Source: Oscillospiraceae bacterium
GTDB taxonomy: Bacteria; Bacillota; Clostridia; Oscillospirales; Ruminococcaceae
Assembly (NCBI GenBank): GCA_017460835.1
Contig: JAFUAD010000053.1
Span: 1 to 59,305 of the forward strand
Length of the DNA: 59,305 bases
Direction of reading: 5' to 3'
The position numbers and the translations under genes were made by a program. Below the pieces are notes generated by a model. The model made no database searches, was not told the origin of the DNA, and saw only the letters and a program-made list of their open reading frames with translations. Below are positions 19,910 through 29,526 of the stretch, piece by piece. Numbering within the stretch: position 1 is the first letter of the stretch; every line of letters starts with the position of its first letter.

Positions 19910-22299
19910 TCAAATACCACCGCCCCTTCGTCTACATAATCCTTCAGGAATCTGGTCTGTCCGTTCATCTCAACGGAGCAGGCCCCCAGATCAACGACCG
20001 TCCTGACACCGTTGGCATACTCGGTCGTGATCACATCGCCGTCGCGGACATAGCTGATGATGTTGGAATTGCTGGTCGCGGAGAGAATGTCCTTCGTGAA
20101 GCTGTAATACTGCACCGCATTCTCCGTCCAGTAATCGTAATATGCATAATAGTACACATCAAAGTCGGTGTCCTTGAGCTCGCTGGTCTCGGCATAGATC
20201 ATATCGAAGCGCAGGTTGCTGCCGGCTGCCAGCGCCAGCATCACGAGCCGCTCAGCATCCGCGCTGCCGTTGACCGCCTTCGTCGAATACGGAATCACGC
20301 CGTGCATGACCATCTGGTACAGCGGGATATCGCCGTCGAAGATGTTGAAGCCGCTGGAATAGAGCGGAAGGTCTGTGATCGTTGTCGTGTACGGGAGCAC
20401 ATAGGCATTCGGGTCCTCAGAGAGAATGCTGCTGATATTCGCGCTGCGCAGCTCCTCAAGGCTCGTCTGAACCTTGCTGAGCGTCTGATCGCGGGAGGTC
20501 GAGGAGTTCTTGCCGTAGTCGCCGTAAAGCGTCGAGGAAAGCGCTCCGATGCTCGCACTCTTGAAGCCCGCCTTGCTGTAATTCTTCGCCATTTTTTTAT
20601 AGAGATCGGTAAAGGTTGACGGAGAAAGCAGCGACATCGTATCCTTTTCGCCGTATGGTACGCCGTAAGCGCGCTCATAGTCCACAATTCTCGCGAACGA
20701 GCCGGAGACGCGAACCGCCGTATCGGTCAGCGACCAGTAGCCCTGCCCGGAATAATATGCGGTGTTGCTGACCGTCGGATACCACTCGATCGAATGCTCA
20801 TTCATAAAGCTCTTAAGGCTGTTGAAATCCGATTTGCCGCCGAGCGTACCGGAGGGATCGGCCTTGTAGTCCACCTTTCCGCTGATGCCCGCATCGGTCC
20901 AGCGGTTCAGGGAGACGACCATCTGGTCGCCGCCCGCATCCATGACATTTTGCAGAATCTTCTTCATCTGCGAATAGGAGGTCATGCCGGTTTTCATAAA
21001 GACCGGGAAGCCGAGAATATTCTTCTGCTTCATGCAGCCGCCGTAGAGATCGAGATACAGCTTTGCCTCATTCTCCTTCGCGGTGACCTGCACCTTCTGG
21101 TCATCCAGCAGATACTGCCGGTAACGCGCCGCGATATCGACATAATCGAGCTCTGCGCCGTGATCGGCATTGATCTCATCGGAGCTGGCCAGCGGATAAT
21201 ACCGCACCTGAAGCTCGCGGTGAGAGAGATTTTTCTCGTAGACGTCCAGCGGATTGGTCTGGTCGCTGCCGAGGAAATACTGGTCGGAGCTGCGCAGCAG
21301 GAACTTGAAATAGCAGCGGTTATACTCGGTATTGGACTGGCCGGTTCCGCTGACATCCGCGCAGAGATAGCAGCTTCCGTCGCCCTTTGTCGCGACGCCG
21401 AGCAGCGCGTTCTCGCCCTTGACGATGCCGTACATCGGCAAAGACACGCCCTCGACCACAGCACCCTTTGTCTTCGGGACAGCGGTCGTATCCACATCGT
21501 AGATGAGCTGGCTGTATGTCTTTGCGGCATACTTCTCGTTATTGAAATTGATGATAGCGCCGCTGCCGTCCGGAATGACGAAGTAGCCCTCCTCCTCCGA
21601 ATCGGCTGCACCGAATGCATTGAGCACCGCAAGCGTATACGCCAGCACCGGGCTGTCGGATTTCGCGCCGTTCTTTTCCTTGATTTCCGTCGTGTCAATG
21701 CTGACCTGCAAATAATCCTTGCCGAGGGTATATTTCACCGGAACCGTAATGCCGATCTTCCGGAAATTGTAAGTCACCTTGATGCCGTCCGTGAGGTCGG
21801 AATAGGAAATTGTCGTTTTGCCGGTGTCGCCGGAACGGACATTCGTGGTCGAGCGCTCATTGATCTGCGCGGCGGTCATCACAAGACCGGAGCCCAGCTC
21901 ATTCTTCAGAACCGGCGCCGCGATCGTATCGCCGCCCGCATTGATCGGAGAGGTCCACCAGACATAGCCGTTTTTCTTGTTTTTCAGTGCGAAAACATCC
22001 TCCGGCTTCTCGTCGTTGTCCGTATCGACCTTATCCTCGTCCCATGCCCAGAATTCGAGATTGTCATTATCCGCGACCATTTTCATCTTCGCGAAGACCT
22101 CATCCTCTGTCCGGTTTTTCCATGCGTCCTCGTCGTCCTCTGCGGTATCGGAGGCATCTGCGTCTGCGGCAGCGGTATCTGCGGCCGGATCGGGCTCTGC
22201 GCTTGCCGGGAAGGAATATGCGGCAGTCGGCAGCACGAGCGCAGCAGCCAGGATACAGGTCAGAATGCGCTTTTTCTTATTGATTTTCTGCAACTTCAT
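19906..22299 (-). CDS. Secreted DUF5696 protein in an ABC transporter operon
   Basis: The 797-residue product has a signal peptide (MKLQKINKKKRILTC then a hydrophobic core to about residue 33) and an acidic Asp/Ala/Thr linker. A large beta-rich region follows (WWTSPINAGGDT, YSDLTDGIKVTYNF, VIPDGSGAIINF). The C-terminal half looks like a beta/alpha barrel (VVSLNRWTDAGISGKVDYK, MNEHSIEWYPTVSN, GFKSASIGALSS). I recognise it as DUF5696, known from paenibacilli and clostridia beside large solute-binding proteins. The barrel resembles distant glycoside hydrolases, but I see no certain catalytic pair; that is inference. The ATG at 22299 is chosen over the GTG one codon earlier. It overlaps the next permease gene by four bases. 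Confidence 0.8.
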   Translation of the reverse strand: MKLQKINKKKRILTCILAAALVLPTAAYSFPASAEPDPAADTAAADADASDTAEDDEDAWKNRTEDEVFAKMKMVADNDNLEFWAWDEDKVDTDNDEKPEDVFALKNKKNGYVWWTSPINAGGDTIAAPVLKNELGSGLVMTAAQINERSTTNVRSGDTGKTTISYSDLTDGIKVTYNFRKIGITVPVKYTLGKDYLQVSIDTTEIKEKNGAKSDSPVLAYTLAVLNAFGAADSEEEGYFVIPDGSGAIINFNNEKYAAKTYSQLIYDVDTTAVPKTKGAVVEGVSLPMYGIVKGENALLGVATKGDGSCYLCADVSGTGQSNTEYNRCYFKFLLRSSDQYFLGSDQTNPLDVYEKNLSHRELQVRYYPLASSDEINADHGAELDYVDIAARYRQYLLDDQKVQVTAKENEAKLYLDLYGGCMKQKNILGFPVFMKTGMTSYSQMKKILQNVMDAGGDQMVVSLNRWTDAGISGKVDYKADPSGTLGGKSDFNSLKSFMNEHSIEWYPTVSNTAYYSGQGYWSLTDTAVRVSGSFARIVDYERAYGVPYGEKDTMSLLSPSTFTDLYKKMAKNYSKAGFKSASIGALSSTLYGDYGKNSSTSRDQTLSKVQTSLEELRSANISSILSEDPNAYVLPYTTTITDLPLYSSGFNIFDGDIPLYQMVMHGVIPYSTKAVNGSADAERLVMLALAAGSNLRFDMIYAETSELKDTDFDVYYYAYYDYWTENAVQYYSFTKDILSATSNSNIISYVRDGDVITTEYANGVRTVVDLGACSVEMNGQTRFLKDYVDEGAVVFE

Positions 22300-22306
22300 C
22301 ACCGCC

Positions 22307-22936
22307 TTATACTCTGATCCGATACAGAATTTCTGTATACAGTGAATAGAAGAAAACGTAGACCTTCTGGAACAGGCTGAGGAACAGCACCGCGAGGAAC
22401 AGGATCACGAGCATTGCGAACAATGTCAGGATGATCGCCGCGACGGTCTTTGTGAAGGTGTACTGATGCACCGATTTGATTGCCGAGAACAGCAGGATCG
22501 CGGACCAGATCAGACCGATGTAATACACCGTCGAGAAGAACACCTGCTCATCGCGCACCAGAATGTGCGAAAGGAACACATTGATAAAGGTCGAAACGAT
22601 GTACGGAATCAATGCATACGAGCTGTAAATGCAGATGTTTTTCATTGTGCCCTCGCCGTCGAGGAGCGTACAGATCGCCCAGTTTCCGAGCACCCACGCG
22701 AGGAAATAGACCACGCTTTTCATGATGTACGGCATGACGCTGAACATCGCATCGGGCAGCGGGCGGAACTGGAATCCGCACCAGCGGTCGTCGGCGATCA
22801 TCGCAACGAACAGTGCCGCGATGATGATTGCCGTATATTTCAGCGTGCCGCCTTTTTTCCAGCGCAGATCCTCAAAGCCCTCAAAGGGGTGAAACACAAC
22901 ATGCTTTACCCACTGGGGCTGTGTCAAATCCATCAT
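22307..22936 (-). CDS. Yip1-family integral membrane protein
   Basis: The 209-residue protein has an N-terminal cytoplasmic HPFEGFEDLRWKKGG segment typical of bacterial Yip1-domain proteins. About five membrane spans follow (IIIAALFVAMIA, SVVYFLAWVLGNWAICTLL, ALIPYIVSTFINVFL, YYIGLIWSAILLF, AIILTLFAMLVILFLAVLFL). Start ATG at 22936 follows GGAGGTG. In this operon it sits between the NHL/TPR protein and the DUF5696 protein with gaps under 20 bases. Its role is unknown; the context suggests a membrane scaffold for the transporter assembly. Confidence 0.8.
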   Translation of the reverse strand: MMDLTQPQWVKHVVFHPFEGFEDLRWKKGGTLKYTAIIIAALFVAMIADDRWCGFQFRPLPDAMFSVMPYIMKSVVYFLAWVLGNWAICTLLDGEGTMKNICIYSSYALIPYIVSTFINVFLSHILVRDEQVFFSTVYYIGLIWSAILLFSAIKSVHQYTFTKTVAAIILTLFAMLVILFLAVLFLSLFQKVYVFFYSLYTEILYRIRV

Positions 22937-22952
22937 ACTCGCCGCACCTCCT

Positions 22953-24488
22953 TTACGAGCCGGAACCGGAGCTTGCCGTATCCGCCGGTTTTTTGCGCTT
23001 ATTCTTCAGCACCCGCTTCAGCACCTTGATCCCGACGATCAGCACGACCGCAATAATCAGAATCGCGGTAAGATGCTGCCGGAGCCACTGCGAGCGGTAG
23101 CGCTCAAAGGCCTTGTTGTATCTTGCGGAGGCATCCGCCTTCTTCGCATACTCCATAGACTCCTTGTATCTGCCCATGTTATAGTACGCGCTCGAAATGC
23201 CGAGGTACGCGCGGCGGTAGTTGCCGTCCCGCTTCAGAACCTCCAGCCACGGATCCAGTGCTTCCTCATAGTAGCCGCCGTTATAGAGCGTGGTTGCGTG
23301 ATGCACGATCTGGCCGAACACGGTCTGGCCGAACACGGTCACGCTGCCCTTGCCGGCATCGAGCACATAGATATTCTCGCAGTTTTCGCCCTTTGTCTCG
23401 ATCGCCGCGACATTGCCCGCGGTAAACGAACCGACCTGATCGCCGGTCGCACCCATGATAAAGAGCAGATCCGCTTCCTTATCGTACTGGAACACGCGGC
23501 CTGTCGTGGAGTCGAGGCAGTTGATCGAGCCGTCGTCGCCGATGTCAATATCGACGATCTTGGTCTTGTAGGAGGTACCGGAGTACCATGTCGAGAACAG
23601 GTCGCCCCATGTGAAATTCGACATGTAATCGAACAGATTGTAGCCCTCCGGGTTGACCTTCTTCACGATATCGGTATCGGTGCTGCCCGATGAGGTCGAG
23701 GTATAGATAAAGCCCTTGACCGTGTCGATATCGAAATTATCGAATGCCGTCGGTGTGCTTCTGGAGCGGTAGCGCTTTTCGTCCTCGGAGGCGATCGCAT
23801 TCCAGAAGTGGTTTGCGATGACCTCTGCGGTCGGTGCGACGCTGTTCGCGCCGTAGTAGCCTATGAATTCGCCGCTTGCATCGAACATTGCAGCACCCTT
23901 TGTGGTGTTATTCAGCACGATGTAGACATTGCCCGCGTTGTCGCAGAGGATCTTCTGCGGCAGGAAGGTAAGCTGCTGATCGTAGACAGTCGAGGTCGGC
24001 TTTGTGATCTCCTTCTCGACGGTTCCGTCCGGATTGACGATCAGCGCACGGGAATTCTCGTTATCGGCAATATACATCAGCCCGGTATCCGGGGAGACAT
24101 ACACGCCCTTCGGGTTCTTCATCGTGGTTTCGGAGCCGTCCGGCATGGTGAAGGAGGTATATTCCTGCACGATTTCCGTGAATTCGGAGTCGATCTTCAG
24201 AATCCGGTTATTGCCCGAATCCACCAGATAGAAGAAATCCTCGCTGTCCTTGAAGAGATCCGCCGGAGCATTCAGCGCCGTAGTACCGAGATCGAGTCCC
24301 GAAACGGAGCGCTCCGCCAGATAGCCCGCCTGCGAGGGCACCGCCTCGCCGAGGTAGTTGTAGTTATAAACATCATACGGTTCATCCGCCGCTGCCGGAG
24401 CAGACATGGAGGAGAACACCAGCAGACACACGATACCGGCTGCTGCGCAGTGCTGCTTTCTATAACTGCGCTTGTTTTTCTTTTTCAC
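22953..24488 (-). CDS. Secreted NHL-repeat / TPR protein with C-terminal membrane anchor
   Basis: The 511-residue product starts at GTG 24488 after GGTGAGGT. It has a signal peptide ending near AAADEP, then a six-bladed NHL-type beta-propeller (LFKDSEDFFYLVDSGNNRILKI, GVYVSPDTGLMYIADNENSRA). A run of TPR-like helices follows (ALDPWLEVLKRDGNYRRAYLGI, YYNMGRYKESMEYAKKA), then a transmembrane helix (about 465-485) and a basic tail. The propeller therefore faces outward and the tail inward. The doubled VFGQTVFGQ at about residue 395 reflects a 15-bp tandem duplication (about 23307-23340). Likely a sensor or scaffold for the adjacent transporter; no ligand can be named. Confidence 0.8.
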   Translation of the reverse strand: MKKKNKRSYRKQHCAAAGIVCLLVFSSMSAPAAADEPYDVYNYNYLGEAVPSQAGYLAERSVSGLDLGTTALNAPADLFKDSEDFFYLVDSGNNRILKIDSEFTEIVQEYTSFTMPDGSETTMKNPKGVYVSPDTGLMYIADNENSRALIVNPDGTVEKEITKPTSTVYDQQLTFLPQKILCDNAGNVYIVLNNTTKGAAMFDASGEFIGYYGANSVAPTAEVIANHFWNAIASEDEKRYRSRSTPTAFDNFDIDTVKGFIYTSTSSGSTDTDIVKKVNPEGYNLFDYMSNFTWGDLFSTWYSGTSYKTKIVDIDIGDDGSINCLDSTTGRVFQYDKEADLLFIMGATGDQVGSFTAGNVAAIETKGENCENIYVLDAGKGSVTVFGQTVFGQIVHHATTLYNGGYYEEALDPWLEVLKRDGNYRRAYLGISSAYYNMGRYKESMEYAKKADASARYNKAFERYRSQWLRQHLTAILIIAVVLIVGIKVLKRVLKNKRKKPADTASSGSGS

Positions 24489-24529
24489 GAGTTACCTCAC
24501 CCTTTCTGTGAATATTTGCCGGTATGTGC

Positions 24530-25453
24530 TTAATCCTTGATACCGGAATGCGCCATGGTCTCCATAACCTGGCTCTGCGCCATGATGAAGAAGAGAACCG
24601 GCGGCACAAAGAGGATGACAGCAGCCGCCATCGTGACGCCCTGACGGGAGATACCCGCGGAGGCAGCCTGCTGAATGACCGTCGGGAGCGTTTTCAGCGA
24701 TTCGTCATACACGACGCTTCCGCCGGTGATATTCCATGCGCCCTGGAAGGCGAAGATCGCCATTGTCATCAGCGCCGGCTTCTGGTTCGGGATGACGATG
24801 CGCCAGCAGATCGTAAACAGGCTTGCGCCGTCAACCTTCGCCGCCTCGATCATCGCATCCGGAACCGTGGACATGCTCTGACGCATCAGGAACAGACCCA
24901 TCGTCGATGCAACAGAAGGCAGGATCAGCGCAGACATGCGGTTGATCATATTCAGCTCTGCCATGACCATGTACTGCATCAGATAGATAACATTGCTGTT
25001 ATAGAGCAGCGCGAGCACGATAATGCCGTTGATGAGCTTGTTGCCGGGGAATTTGATCTTCGCGAGGCAGAATGCCGCCATCGAAGCAAACACGCACTGC
25101 AAAACCGTAACGGCGATCGTGACGAAGGCACTGTTGAATACATAGCGGGAGAACGGCACCCACATCTGTCCGAGCACGCGGTAGGTATCGCGGAAGTTGT
25201 CGAAGGTCGGGTTCAGCGTATACCACTTCGGCGGGAAGATGAACATTTCGTTGACCGGCTTGATCGAGTTCACGACCATCAGCCAGATCGGAAGCACCAT
25301 AAACAGTCCGAGAATTGTCAGAAAGAGGAAGATCGCGATGGTGCCGCCGATTTTTCTGCCGGCTCGCTTATTCGATGCCTTCAGCTTTTTCGGATCCGTC
25401 ACCGGCTTTTTCTTGCGCTTGACTTTCGCCGGCTTTGTTTCAGCTTTACTCAT
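24530..25453 (-). CDS. Carbohydrate ABC transporter permease (MalG type), pair 1
   Basis: The 307-residue product has a basic N-terminus (KAETKPAKVKRKKKP), six membrane spans and a clear EAA loop (VPDAMIEAAKVDGASLFTICWRIVIP). It starts at ATG 25453 after GGAGGGAGG, 16 bases after the partner permease stops. Together with 25469-26419 it forms the permease pair adjacent to the solute-binding protein. Confidence 0.92.
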   Translation of the reverse strand: MSKAETKPAKVKRKKKPVTDPKKLKASNKRAGRKIGGTIAIFLFLTILGLFMVLPIWLMVVNSIKPVNEMFIFPPKWYTLNPTFDNFRDTYRVLGQMWVPFSRYVFNSAFVTIAVTVLQCVFASMAAFCLAKIKFPGNKLINGIIVLALLYNSNVIYLMQYMVMAELNMINRMSALILPSVASTMGLFLMRQSMSTVPDAMIEAAKVDGASLFTICWRIVIPNQKPALMTMAIFAFQGAWNITGGSVVYDESLKTLPTVIQQAASAGISRQGVTMAAAVILFVPPVLFFIMAQSQVMETMAHSGIKD

Positions 25454-25468
25454 TGTCTGCCTCCCTCC

Positions 25469-26419
25469 TTATTCCATGTATTTTCCGAGAATCCTGCTGA
25501 TGAGCTTATTGCAGACATACATCGCAATGAACAGCACCATACAGATCGCGGAGGCATAGCCCATTTCGTAGCGCACCCAGCCGTAGTCGAAGGCGTGGGT
25601 CATGATCGTATGCGCGGCGTAATCCGTGCTGGGGAAGCCGACGAGGTTTCGTGCGACGATATCCGCCGTAAACGCGGAGACGATCTGCATGACCGCGGCG
25701 AACATCAGCGACGGTCCCATGCCGGGGATCGTGATGTATATGAGCTCCTGCCAGCGGTTCTTGATGCCCTCGATCGCGCCCGCCTCATACTGGCTCTTGT
25801 CGATATTCTGGAAGCCGGCGCGCATCGCGAGGAAGCCCGCGCCCATGCTGACCCAGAGCTGTACGATGATGACGACGGTCAGGATGTATTTCGAGTCCGT
25901 CAGCCATTGAATCGCGGAGGTGGAAACGCCGAGGTTCATCAGCGTCGAGTTCGCGATGCCGTAGCTGTCGCCGGAGAAGATGAGCTGCCAGACGGCGTAC
26001 ACGCCGGACGCCATCGACGGCGCATAGAAGATCAGCGTGAAGATGACCTTCAGGGTCTGGTTGAGCTCGTTGATCAGCCATGCGAGCAAAAAGCTCAGCA
26101 GATAGCTCAACGGGCCCGTGAACACAGCAAACACCAGCGTCACGCGGATCGCCTTGATGAAAATGCTGTCGTTGAGGAACAAATTATAGAAGTTGCTGAG
26201 CCCGACCCATGTCGGGGGATACTGCACCATGTCGAAATCCGTCAGACCGATCGGGAGTGACATGATGACCGGGATGACCGTAAACACTATAAAGATCAGC
26301 ATAAACGGGAGCAGCATCAGGTATGCTTCCTTGTTCTGCTTCATCTGAAGCCAGACAAGACGCCGCTTCTCTTTTTTCGTTCGGACGCCGATCTGATCCT
26401 TATCCAAGACCTTATCCAA
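25469..26419 (-). CDS. Sugar ABC transporter permease (MalF type), pair 1
   Basis: The 316-residue product begins MDKVLDKDQIG from a TTG codon at 26419, preceded by AAGGAGGG. It has six membrane spans and an EAA loop (YEAGAIEGIKNRWQELIYITIPGM). It lies 26 bases downstream of the solute-binding protein gene, so the three genes form a standard carbohydrate uptake set (CUT1 type) minus the ATPase. Confidence 0.92.
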   Translation of the reverse strand: MDKVLDKDQIGVRTKKEKRRLVWLQMKQNKEAYLMLLPFMLIFIVFTVIPVIMSLPIGLTDFDMVQYPPTWVGLSNFYNLFLNDSIFIKAIRVTLVFAVFTGPLSYLLSFLLAWLINELNQTLKVIFTLIFYAPSMASGVYAVWQLIFSGDSYGIANSTLMNLGVSTSAIQWLTDSKYILTVVIIVQLWVSMGAGFLAMRAGFQNIDKSQYEAGAIEGIKNRWQELIYITIPGMGPSLMFAAVMQIVSAFTADIVARNLVGFPSTDYAAHTIMTHAFDYGWVRYEMGYASAICMVLFIAMYVCNKLISRILGKYME

Positions 26420-26445
26420 AGCGGGAACCCTCCTTTTCCGGCCGC

Positions 26446-29370
26446 TTATTTCAGACCGAGATTTTCACGTTTTCTCTGAATCTCATCGTTCATGTCGCTG
26501 TTATAATACATCAGAGTATCACGCGGGTTTTCGTTTGCATTGACGGTTTCACGGAATGCGTTCATGATATTACGGGTAACGGCATAGGACGAGGGCAGAA
26601 TCGGGATTTCGCTGAGCGATTCCCACTGCGCCTTCAGCACATCGAGCTCTGCCGCCGACCAGTTGAGCTGCTGCAAAGCCTCGATGTTCGATGCCTCATA
26701 GCGTCCCATCTGTCCGAGCAGACCCTCGAGGTTCTGGCCGTACTCGGTCTGCACATCCGTCGAGCAGAACCACTTGACGAATTCCCATGCAGCCTCCTTG
26801 TTCTTCACCTTCTTGAAGATGACCGCGCCGGAGCCGCCGGAATTCGATGCATGATTGATCGTGCCGTCCTCGCCAAGCGTTCCCGGCATGACCGTGAAGT
26901 CCCAGAGTCCCTTGATCTCCGGTGCCGCAACGGAAAGCTGATTGTAGAAGCTGTAGTTTGCGATCACGACCGGATACTGTCCGGTGCGGAAATAGCTGTA
27001 TGCGTCATAGGTCTGTGCGAATTTGTAATCCTTGTAGAAATCCGTCCACTTCTCAAAGCACTGAATTGCGGTAACGGAATCGAACAGCGTCTTTGTCTGC
27101 TCCTCATTATAATAGTTCATATCGTGCTGGAGGATCAGCGAGGCGAAAGTGTGACCCGCTTCGGTTGCCGCCGCAACATTCGTCGAGGGCAGGATCAGGC
27201 CGACGCCGAGGTGGTTCCGCTGGAGACCCGGCAGCATGTCGATGATGCCGTCCCACGTTCGCGGCAGCTCGGTAAACCCGAGCTCCGTCAGGATATCCGT
27301 CCGGTAGAACATCATCGTCCAGTTCTGCGTCAGCGGCATGCCGTATACCCCGTTGTTATAGGAATACTGCACCGTCGCGTCGTGCTGATACGGCTGCACG
27401 ACCTGATCAAAGTCGGAGAACTGCTTCATATCGACGAGCAGCCCGCGGCATGCGAGGTTCACGGGGAATTCGCCGCCGAGGAAAAGTGCAACGTCCGGCC
27501 CCTTGCCGGCGAGCGTCGCTTCAACAACACCGCCGACCACGAGGTTGACGGAAACCGGAATCTCCGGATGAACCTGCGAAAATTCGTTTTCCACAAGCTC
27601 CTTGACGACGAGCGCCTGATCTCTGCCGAGGTTGACCCAGACATTGATGACGTCATCCTTGCTTGCATCGACATCCGAAAGCGTGGTGTAATCCTCGGTA
27701 AAGGAGCCGATGAACGCCTTGAAGCGGAATGCAAACTGCTTGAAGAAGCTCGAATCCAGCGAGGTAAAGCTCTTGTCCGCCGATGCGAGCTCGATATAGT
27801 CGATCTCAAGCGGCTGATCGCGGTAGTCGCAGATGAACGTGGAAATTGTGGAGATGTTGTCCTTGATCTGCGTGACATAATTCGGAATACGGCTGGGCTT
27901 CGCGACGCACTTGTCGAGAATGACGTACATTCTCTGGAGTGCCGCCGCCTCAGAGCCGAGCGAACCCGAGAGCTTTTCGATGCCGTTCTGCGCATCCTTC
28001 AGCTCCTGAGAGAGACGCTTGAAATCGTCAAGGATCGTCGGGACGCTCTCCTGCACATAATAGTCATTGTATTTGTCCGGATTCGGGCCGGTGATCATCA
28101 GAATCTGCTTGTAGCAGGTGTTGAGGTCCGCGACCACGCTTTCGAGCCTGCGCATCGTATCGCCGATCTCGCCGGGCATTGCCTCCAGCGTCAGCGTATG
28201 CGGCTCGCCCGCCTTCAGGTAGACATATGCGGCATTGCCGTCCGAGGCCTTGACCGTCGTCAGGCTCCAGTCGGTGTCATAGTAGAATTTCACCTGACTG
28301 AACGCATCGTTTTGCAGTTCGCCGTCCACCAGTACGCGGCGGTTGGAGTAGAAGCCGCGCATGACATCCTGACGCGCCTTGATGCCGATTTTATACCAGC
28401 CGTCGCCCTGAAGGGCATCCGCCGGAATTTCCCATGTAATCGTCTGCCCTGCCTGATCCCAGTTCGCGCCGCCGATCGTGTTATAGACCATCTTCACGGG
28501 GTCGGAGGGCGAAACAGTGTAGGAATTGTTGTCATAGCCCGGATACAGGGTAGATGAGGATTTGAATGCAGCGGCCTCGCCCTCCATGCGGTACAGGGTC
28601 GAGGGGGTCGCGTTCAGCGCTGCCTGATCGGGCGCCTGATACGGAGAGGTGCCCTCCGGCTGGCAGAACCGGATATAGTCAATACCGAGATTCGCCTTGA
28701 TGCCGGTCAGCGTCAGCGTATGCGAGCCCGCCGTCAGGTAGAGGATCAGCGGGTCATTGAACAGCCCGTCGCTGTCGTAGATGAACTTTGTCTGCCATGC
28801 AGGCTGCTCGATCTGCGAGGGACGCACCTGATTGCCGCGCGAATCCGTCTTGATCTCCGTCTTATTGACGAAAATCTTGTTGAGCGTGATCCGCGAGGCG
28901 GATTCATAGGGCGTCTCGCCGTCAAGCTGCATGGAGAGCTCCACCTGATTCGATGCGGATTTCATCGCGTAATAGGCGATCTGCACCGAATAGATGCCCT
29001 CCTCCGGCACAGTGAAGTCAAACGAGACCTCACCCTCCGGCGCATCCCAGATCAGAACCTGATCGCGCTTGTCGCTGCCCTCGCCGAGAGAGCCGACGGA
29101 AAGCGCATCCCCGCCGCCCTTGAAATCCTTTCCGCTGATGCGGATTTCCTGCTCCGGGCGGTTTTTTGTGCTGTAGGTATCATAATAGTCGCTGTAGCTG
29201 TTTTCGCGTTCAAAGTGCAGCTCATAGAGTGCATCGTCCGAATCCGCCGCAGAGAGCGTCATCAGATCGGCTTCCTCCGCACTGCACACAAGCGGGACCG
29301 AGATGCCGCAGGTCATTACGGCACTGAGCATCGCCGCAGACACGCGCCATGCAAACTTCTTTTTTCTCAC
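26446..29370 (-). CDS. Large extracellular solute-binding protein with N-terminal carbohydrate-binding-like domains
   Basis: The 974-residue product starts at GTG 29370 after GGAGGTACC. Residues 1-33 form a signal peptide; no convincing lipobox precedes a Cys (PLVCS and MTCGI do not fit), which is odd for a Gram-positive binding protein. Two beta-sandwich, CBM35/galactose-binding-like domains follow at about 48-235 (FERENSYSDYYDTY... GIDYIRF) and 260-400 (YRMEGEAAAF... VYLKAGEPHTLTLEA). Next is a helical spacer of about 130 residues. From about residue 573 comes a type 1 solute-binding domain (INVWVNLGRDQAL, GKGPDVALFLGGE, GMPLTQNWTMMFYRTDIL). Ordinary sugar-binding proteins are about 430 residues. 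It is first in the operon behind a strong promoter. Substrate probably a carbohydrate; identity not deducible. Confidence 0.88.
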   Translation of the reverse strand: MRKKKFAWRVSAAMLSAVMTCGISVPLVCSAEEADLMTLSAADSDDALYELHFERENSYSDYYDTYSTKNRPEQEIRISGKDFKGGGDALSVGSLGEGSDKRDQVLIWDAPEGEVSFDFTVPEEGIYSVQIAYYAMKSASNQVELSMQLDGETPYESASRITLNKIFVNKTEIKTDSRGNQVRPSQIEQPAWQTKFIYDSDGLFNDPLILYLTAGSHTLTLTGIKANLGIDYIRFCQPEGTSPYQAPDQAALNATPSTLYRMEGEAAAFKSSSTLYPGYDNNSYTVSPSDPVKMVYNTIGGANWDQAGQTITWEIPADALQGDGWYKIGIKARQDVMRGFYSNRRVLVDGELQNDAFSQVKFYYDTDWSLTTVKASDGNAAYVYLKAGEPHTLTLEAMPGEIGDTMRRLESVVADLNTCYKQILMITGPNPDKYNDYYVQESVPTILDDFKRLSQELKDAQNGIEKLSGSLGSEAAALQRMYVILDKCVAKPSRIPNYVTQIKDNISTISTFICDYRDQPLEIDYIELASADKSFTSLDSSFFKQFAFRFKAFIGSFTEDYTTLSDVDASKDDVINVWVNLGRDQALVVKELVENEFSQVHPEIPVSVNLVVGGVVEATLAGKGPDVALFLGGEFPVNLACRGLLVDMKQFSDFDQVVQPYQHDATVQYSYNNGVYGMPLTQNWTMMFYRTDILTELGFTELPRTWDGIIDMLPGLQRNHLGVGLILPSTNVAAATEAGHTFASLILQHDMNYYNEEQTKTLFDSVTAIQCFEKWTDFYKDYKFAQTYDAYSYFRTGQYPVVIANYSFYNQLSVAAPEIKGLWDFTVMPGTLGEDGTINHASNSGGSGAVIFKKVKNKEAAWEFVKWFCSTDVQTEYGQNLEGLLGQMGRYEASNIEALQQLNWSAAELDVLKAQWESLSEIPILPSSYAVTRNIMNAFRETVNANENPRDTLMYYNSDMNDEIQRKRENLGLK

Positions 29371-29497
29371 GGTACCTCCACCTTTCAGCCGGCTTAGAAC
29401 AGCCGCATTCTGTTCTGTATGCCGGAAATTGATCTTTCAGAAATATGCGCTTCCGACAAAACGGCGGAATTCGCAATATACTCCTCTACAATAATCT

Positions 29498-29526
29498 ATT
29501 ATACCAAATCTTGCGAAACTTGTCAA
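29498..29526 (-). promoter_or_regulatory. Promoter of the eight-gene ABC/DUF5696 operon
   Basis: Minus strand TTGACA (29521-29526), 17-bp spacer, TATAAT (29498-29503): a consensus promoter with a ~125-nt leader to the GTG at 29370. No catabolite-repression operator was recognised with certainty. Confidence 0.85.

Noticed and set aside
24524-28557. Long plus-strand frames (24524-26260, 26323-28557) opposite the ABC operon
   Set aside because: Both mirror permease and binding-protein genes with strong family motifs; their own translations are Arg/His-rich with no known domain.
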